A stretch of 64,000 nt of DNA, from NCBI RefSeq assembly GCF_008580665.1, contig NZ_BKDJ01000001.1:310001-374000 (forward strand), written 5' to 3'. Shown piece by piece: positions 60,299 through 64,000 of the stretch. This stretch comes from Zafaria cholistanensis (lineage in GTDB: Bacteria > Actinomycetota > Actinomycetes > Actinomycetales > Micrococcaceae). The notes beneath the pieces were generated by a model, which was given only the letters and a program-made list of their open reading frames with translations, did no database searches and was not told the DNA's origin. The translations under genes and the position numbers were made by a program. Every line of letters begins with the position of its first letter. Position 1 is the stretch's first letter.

Positions 60299-62061
60299 CC
60301 AGGCGCCCGTCGCTGGCGATCGTCGGATCCGGGGTGGCCGGGCTCTATGCCGCCGTGGCCGCCGCCGAACGCGGCCACGCCGCGGTCCTGCTGACCAAGG
60401 ACCGGCTGCAGGATTCCAACTCCTGGTACGCCCAGGGTGGGCTCGCGGCCGTGGGCCCGGACGGGGCAGCCGCCGGCGACTCGGTTGAGCAGCACGTCGC
60501 CGACACCCTGCGCGCCGGGGCCCGGCTGAACGACGCCGGCGCCGTGCGGCTGCTCTGCGCCGCCGCCTGGCCGCAGGTGCGGCGCCTGGCCGCGCTGGGC
60601 TCCGCGTTCGACACCGACGCCACCGGAACGCGCTACCTGTTGGGCCTGGAGGCCGCGCACGCGCATCCGCGCATCCTGCACGCCGGCGGCGACGCCACCG
60701 GGCGCGCCCTCTCCCGCGCCCTGATTGCCGCCTGCCGCCGGCTTGAGGCGCAGGGGCGGCTGGAGATCCGCGAGGGCGCGTTCGTCACCGCCCTGCTGCA
60801 CGACGCCGGCCGGGTCGCCGGCGTGCGGCTGCTCCGTGCAGGCCAGCGGACCGGCCAGCGGGCCGGCGCCCGCGAGCTGGTTGCCGCCGGTGCCGGGGCC
60901 CGCGGCGCCGGGGTGTCCGGGATGTCCGGGGCGGGGGAGCGGGACCCGTTGGGCGCGGGTGCGGGGGAGGAGGGCTGCGCAGAGGAGGTGCGCGCCGACG
61001 TCGTGCTGCTGGCCACCGGCGGCATTGGCGCGCTCTACCCGCAAACCACCAACCCGTCCGGCGCCACCGGCGACGGTGCGGCGCTGGCCTGGGAGGCCGG
61101 GGCCGTGCTGGCCGATGCCGAGTTCGTCCAGTTCCACCCCACGCTGGTTCCGCACGGGCCCTTCATGGTGTCCGAGGCCGTGCGCGGGGAAGGGGCGGTG
61201 CTGCTGGACGGGACCGGGCGCCGCTTCATGCCGGACGTGCACCCGGACGCGGAACTGGCCCCGCGCGACGTCGTTGCCCGCGCCATCCACCGTACCCGCG
61301 CGGCCACCGGCGCCGTGCACCTGGACGCGACCGGCGTCGAGCGCGTCCGCGGGGCCGGGTTCCTGGCCCGCCGCTTCCCCGCGATCACCGCCCGGCTCGC
61401 CGAACTTGGCTTCGACCTCGCCACCGCCCCGGTGCCGGTGGCCGAGGCCCAGCACTACTGGATGGGCGGGGTCCTGACCGACGGCGCCGGGCGCACCACT
61501 GTCCCGGGGCTGCTGGCCGCCGGGGAAACCGCCTGTACCGGCGTCCACGGCGCCAACCGGCTGGCCTCCAACTCGCTGCTCGAGGCACTGGTCTACGCCT
61601 GGCGGGCCGTCGCCGCACTGGATCCCCACGCGCCGGACACCGAAGCGCCGGGTTCCGCGGCCGCGACGGAAGCCCTGGCCGGGGTGCACGCGCTGGACAC
61701 CGCCCCGGCAGGCCCGGCCCGTCCACACCCGGCCCCTCCAGACCTGGCCGACCTGCACGCGGTCACCGGCACCGGGCTGGGCGTGGAACGCGACGCCGCC
61801 GGGCTGCGCGCCGCCGCGGACCGGCTGGCGCGGCTGCAGGCCGACCACCACCGCGTCCGCGGGCCGCAGGACGCCGGCCGCACCGCCGTCGAACTGTCCA
61901 ACCTGCTGGTCCTTGGCCGGGTCGTCGCCTCGGCCGCCGCGCTGCGGGAGAATTCCCTGGGCGCGCACTGCCGCACCGACCACCCCCAGCCGCCCGCCAC
62001 CGCCGCCCGCCACGGATTCGTCCGCCGCACCACCACCCAGACAGGACCCGCCACCGCATGA
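60295..62061 (+). CDS. nadB: L-aspartate oxidase
   Basis: This 588-residue FAD enzyme oxidises aspartate to iminoaspartate for NadA. The FAD fold AIVGSGVAGLYAA lies near residue 8, SWYAQGGLAAV near 43, and FVQFHPTLV near 280. CTGVHGANRLASNSLLEALVYA is near 420. Between about 180 and 222 there is a Gly/Ala-rich insert (repeat-like RTGQRAG, GAGARGAG) that is absent from the core fold. The start is GTG at 60295, overlapping the nadA stop. Confidence 0.95.
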   Translation: MTRRPSLAIVGSGVAGLYAAVAAAERGHAAVLLTKDRLQDSNSWYAQGGLAAVGPDGAAAGDSVEQHVADTLRAGARLNDAGAVRLLCAAAWPQVRRLAALGSAFDTDATGTRYLLGLEAAHAHPRILHAGGDATGRALSRALIAACRRLEAQGRLEIREGAFVTALLHDAGRVAGVRLLRAGQRTGQRAGARELVAAGAGARGAGVSGMSGAGERDPLGAGAGEEGCAEEVRADVVLLATGGIGALYPQTTNPSGATGDGAALAWEAGAVLADAEFVQFHPTLVPHGPFMVSEAVRGEGAVLLDGTGRRFMPDVHPDAELAPRDVVARAIHRTRAATGAVHLDATGVERVRGAGFLARRFPAITARLAELGFDLATAPVPVAEAQHYWMGGVLTDGAGRTTVPGLLAAGETACTGVHGANRLASNSLLEALVYAWRAVAALDPHAPDTEAPGSAAATEALAGVHALDTAPAGPARPHPAPPDLADLHAVTGTGLGVERDAAGLRAAADRLARLQADHHRVRGPQDAGRTAVELSNLLVLGRVVASAAALRENSLGAHCRTDHPQPPATAARHGFVRRTTTQTGPATA

Positions 62062-62981
62062 GCACCGCCTTCACGCCCGCCCCCTACCCCGTGCCCGCCC
62101 GCGTGCTGGAGCCCATCGTGGCCGCCGCGCTCGCCGAGGACGCCCCCACCGGGGACCTCACCGGGGCCGTGCTGATCCCGGCCGGGGCGACCGCCACCGC
62201 CGACGTCGTGGCCCGCGAGCCCGGCATCTGCGCCGGGCTGGACGCTTTCCGTGCCGCCATGGAGCTGACCGATCCCACCCTTGCGGTCGAAGCCCGGATC
62301 GCCGACGGCCAGGCGTTCTCCGCCGGGGACGTGCTGGCCACCGCCCGCGGCAACGCGCGCGGCCTGCTCGCCGGCGAGCGCGTGGGCCTGAACCTGCTCC
62401 AGCGCCTCAGCGGCATTGCCACCGCCACCCGGGCCTACGCCGAGGCCGCCGCCGGGACCGGGGCACGCATCGCGGACACCCGCAAGACCACCCCCGGACT
62501 GCGGGTGCTGGAGCGCTACGCCGTGCGCTGCGGCGGGGGGTTCAACCACCGCGACTCGCTCTCCGACGCGGTCATGGCCAAGGACAACCACCTGGCCCTG
62601 CTGGGCGGGGGCGAACAGTTGACCCGGGCCCTGCGCGAGGCGCGCGCCCGGCTGGGACACACCGTGCACTTCGAGGTGGAGATCGACCGGCTGGACCAGT
62701 TGGAGGCCGTCGTTTCCGCCGGCGTGGACACCGTCATGCTGGACAACTTCTCCCTGGCGGACCTGGCCGAGGGCGTGCGCCGGGTCGCCGGACGCTGCCT
62801 GGTGGAGGCCTCCGGCAACGTGCGCCCGGACACCGTGGCCGCCATCGCCGCCACCGGCGTGGACGTGATCTCCTCCGGAGCGCTCACCCACAGCGTGCGG
62901 GCCCTGGACCTGGGGCTGGACTTTCGCCTGGACACGGCAGCAGACGCGGACGGTGCGGCGCAGGCGGGCGGTGCCTGGTGA
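62058..62981 (+). CDS. nadC: Nicotinate-nucleotide pyrophosphorylase (quinolinate phosphoribosyltransferase)
   Basis: This 307-residue enzyme turns quinolinate and PRPP into nicotinate mononucleotide, releasing CO2. Signatures are EDAPTGDLT near residue 27, ADTRKTTPGLRVLERYAVRCGGGFNHR near 139, KDNHLALLGG and VMLDNFSLADL. The C-terminal ISSGALTHSVRALDLGLDF is complete. It overlaps nadB (ATGA) and the next gene (GTGA). Confidence 0.95.
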   Translation: MSTAFTPAPYPVPARVLEPIVAAALAEDAPTGDLTGAVLIPAGATATADVVAREPGICAGLDAFRAAMELTDPTLAVEARIADGQAFSAGDVLATARGNARGLLAGERVGLNLLQRLSGIATATRAYAEAAAGTGARIADTRKTTPGLRVLERYAVRCGGGFNHRDSLSDAVMAKDNHLALLGGGEQLTRALREARARLGHTVHFEVEIDRLDQLEAVVSAGVDTVMLDNFSLADLAEGVRRVAGRCLVEASGNVRPDTVAAIAATGVDVISSGALTHSVRALDLGLDFRLDTAADADGAAQAGGAW

Positions 62982-64000
62982 TCTACCTCGACGCCGCCGC
63001 CACCACCGCGGTCCGCCCCGAGATCCTGGACACGGTGTGGCCGCTGCTGACCACCGAGTTCGGCAACCCCTCCAGCCGGCACACCGTGGGCGAAACCGCG
63101 GCCCGCGCCCTGGACTACGCACGCACGCTGGCTGCCGCCGTGCTGGGCGTGCGCGCGGGGGACATCGTCTTTACCTCCGGCGGCACCGAATCGAACAACC
63201 TGGCCCTGAAGGGGCTGGCCCTGGCCAACCCGCGCGGACGGCACCTGGTGATTACCGCCGTCGAGCACTCCTCGGTGCGCGAAACGGCCGACTACCTGGT
63301 CCGCCACCACGGCTTCGCCCTGGACGTGGTTCCGGTGGACCGCCACGGGCGGGTGGAGCCCGGGCGGGTGGCCGCGGCGCTGCGCCCGGACACCACCCTG
63401 CTCTCCGTGATGGCCGTGAACAACGAGGTCGGCACCATCCAGCCGGTGGCGGAGGCGGCCGCGGCCGCCCGTGCCGTGGGCGCGCTGGTGCACACCGACG
63501 CCGTGCAGGCGGCCGGCTGGATGGACCTGGCCCCGCTGGCGGCGGCCACCGATGCGCTCAGCGTCTCCGGGCACAAGCTGGGCGGGCTGAAGGGCTCGGG
63601 CCTGCTCTACCTGCGCGGCCGGCTCGAGGCCGAACCGGTGCTGCACGGCGGCGGGCAGGAACGCGGCCGCCGCTCCGGAACGGAGAACGTGGCCGGGGCC
63701 GTGTCCACGGCCACCGCCCTGAAGCTGGCCGCCGAAGCCTCCGCCGGCGGGGCGGCCGAAGGCTACGGCCGCTTCCTGGCCGAGCACGTGCTCCAGGGCC
63801 TGGACGGGGCGGCACTGCTCACCGGGCACCCCACCGAGCGGGTTCCGGGGATCGTCTCCTTCTGCTTCCCGGGCACCTCCGGGGAGGCGGTGCTGCTGGA
63901 GCTGGAGCGCCGCGGCGTGGTCTGCTCCTCCGGTTCGGCCTGCCACGCCGGGTCCACGGACCCCTCGCCGGTGCTCCTGGCGATGGGGTACGACGCCGAC
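62978..64000 (+). CDS. Cysteine desulfurase (NadS type), C-terminus beyond window
   Basis: This IscS/NifS-like PLP enzyme is cut by the right edge after 341 codons. The PLP lysine is in SVSGHKLGGLKG near residue 200, and the catalytic Cys in CSSGSACHAG near 312. It removes sulfur from cysteine. Its place in the nad operon, overlapping nadC by GTGA, suggests that it builds the NadA iron-sulfur cluster, as proposed for NadS-type genes. Confidence 0.9.
   Translation, partial: MIYLDAAATTAVRPEILDTVWPLLTTEFGNPSSRHTVGETAARALDYARTLAAAVLGVRAGDIVFTSGGTESNNLALKGLALANPRGRHLVITAVEHSSVRETADYLVRHHGFALDVVPVDRHGRVEPGRVAAALRPDTTLLSVMAVNNEVGTIQPVAEAAAAARAVGALVHTDAVQAAGWMDLAPLAAATDALSVSGHKLGGLKGSGLLYLRGRLEAEPVLHGGGQERGRRSGTENVAGAVSTATALKLAAEASAGGAAEGYGRFLAEHVLQGLDGAALLTGHPTERVPGIVSFCFPGTSGEAVLLELERRGVVCSSGSACHAGSTDPSPVLLAMGYDAD

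Overview
The window is a very G+C-rich chromosomal segment (codon third positions almost all G or C) from an actinobacterium, most likely Micrococcales and close to Arthrobacter or another Micrococcaceae. Markers are the coproporphyrin-type heme cluster with chdC, AdnAB instead of RecBCD or AddAB, UvrD2 with its HRDC tail, a UPF0182 protein, MoeZ with a rhodanese domain, DUF3107, and frequent leaderless genes with a TANNNT -10 box 6-8 nt before the start codon. It carries 47 protein genes, two cut by the window edges, and one initiator tRNA. No rRNA, CRISPR array, insertion sequence, prophage or integrase was seen, so it reads as core chromosome.

Layout. 0-11 kb: aminopeptidase P (partial), a PHP phosphoesterase, an ECF sigma factor divergent from a repeat lipoprotein with a matching ECF promoter, a DEAD-box RNA helicase followed by an orphan DNA methyltransferase, an RNB exoribonuclease back to back with a ferritin-like protein, pterin dehydratase, DUF3107, a TetR regulator and MoeZ. 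11-22 kb: the heme pathway from glutamyl-tRNA to heme, with hemA divergent from hemE-hemY(cgoX)-hemQ(chdC)-hemH(cpfC)-hemC-hemD-hemB-hemL, closed by a strong two-way terminator. 22-25 kb: a metNIQ methionine importer. 25-38 kb: a nucleic-acid metabolism block (DnaQ-like exonuclease, alkyltransferase-like protein, AdnA, AdnB, a phosphotransferase, NudC, UvrD2). 38-41 kb: a glycosyltransferase and a glycogen-debranching-type glucosidase. 41-50 kb: a degenerate ThiF/E1-like protein, two zinc metalloproteases, a PDZ-Lon-like protease, a UPF0182 membrane protein and the initiator tRNA. 50-58 kb: a degenerate ADP-ribosylglycohydrolase, SbcCD, an MHS-type transporter and an alpha/beta hydrolase. 58-64 kb: an NAD operon, nrtR-nadA-nadB-nadC-nadS, with a palindrome that looks like the NrtR operator.

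From memory of Mycobacterium tuberculosis, much of this resembles the Rv3193c-Rv3211 neighbourhood (UPF0182, Lon-like protease, DUF2342, E1-like protein, uvrD2, nudC, adnBA, alkyltransferase-like, moeZ, TetR, DUF3107, ferritin-like, DEAD helicase). Here the heme and met clusters sit inside it, and the whiB7/ABC1-kinase position next to uvrD2 holds a glycosyltransferase-debranching enzyme pair.

The most striking unexplained feature is the number of short tandem repeats (12-20 bp units, 2-8 copies). They fill many intergenic gaps, overlap stop codons, start codons and promoters, and occur inside genes mostly as in-frame units. Two arrays (8 x 17 bp beside the tRNA, about 8 x 14 bp before a metalloprotease gene) are long enough to merit separate study.
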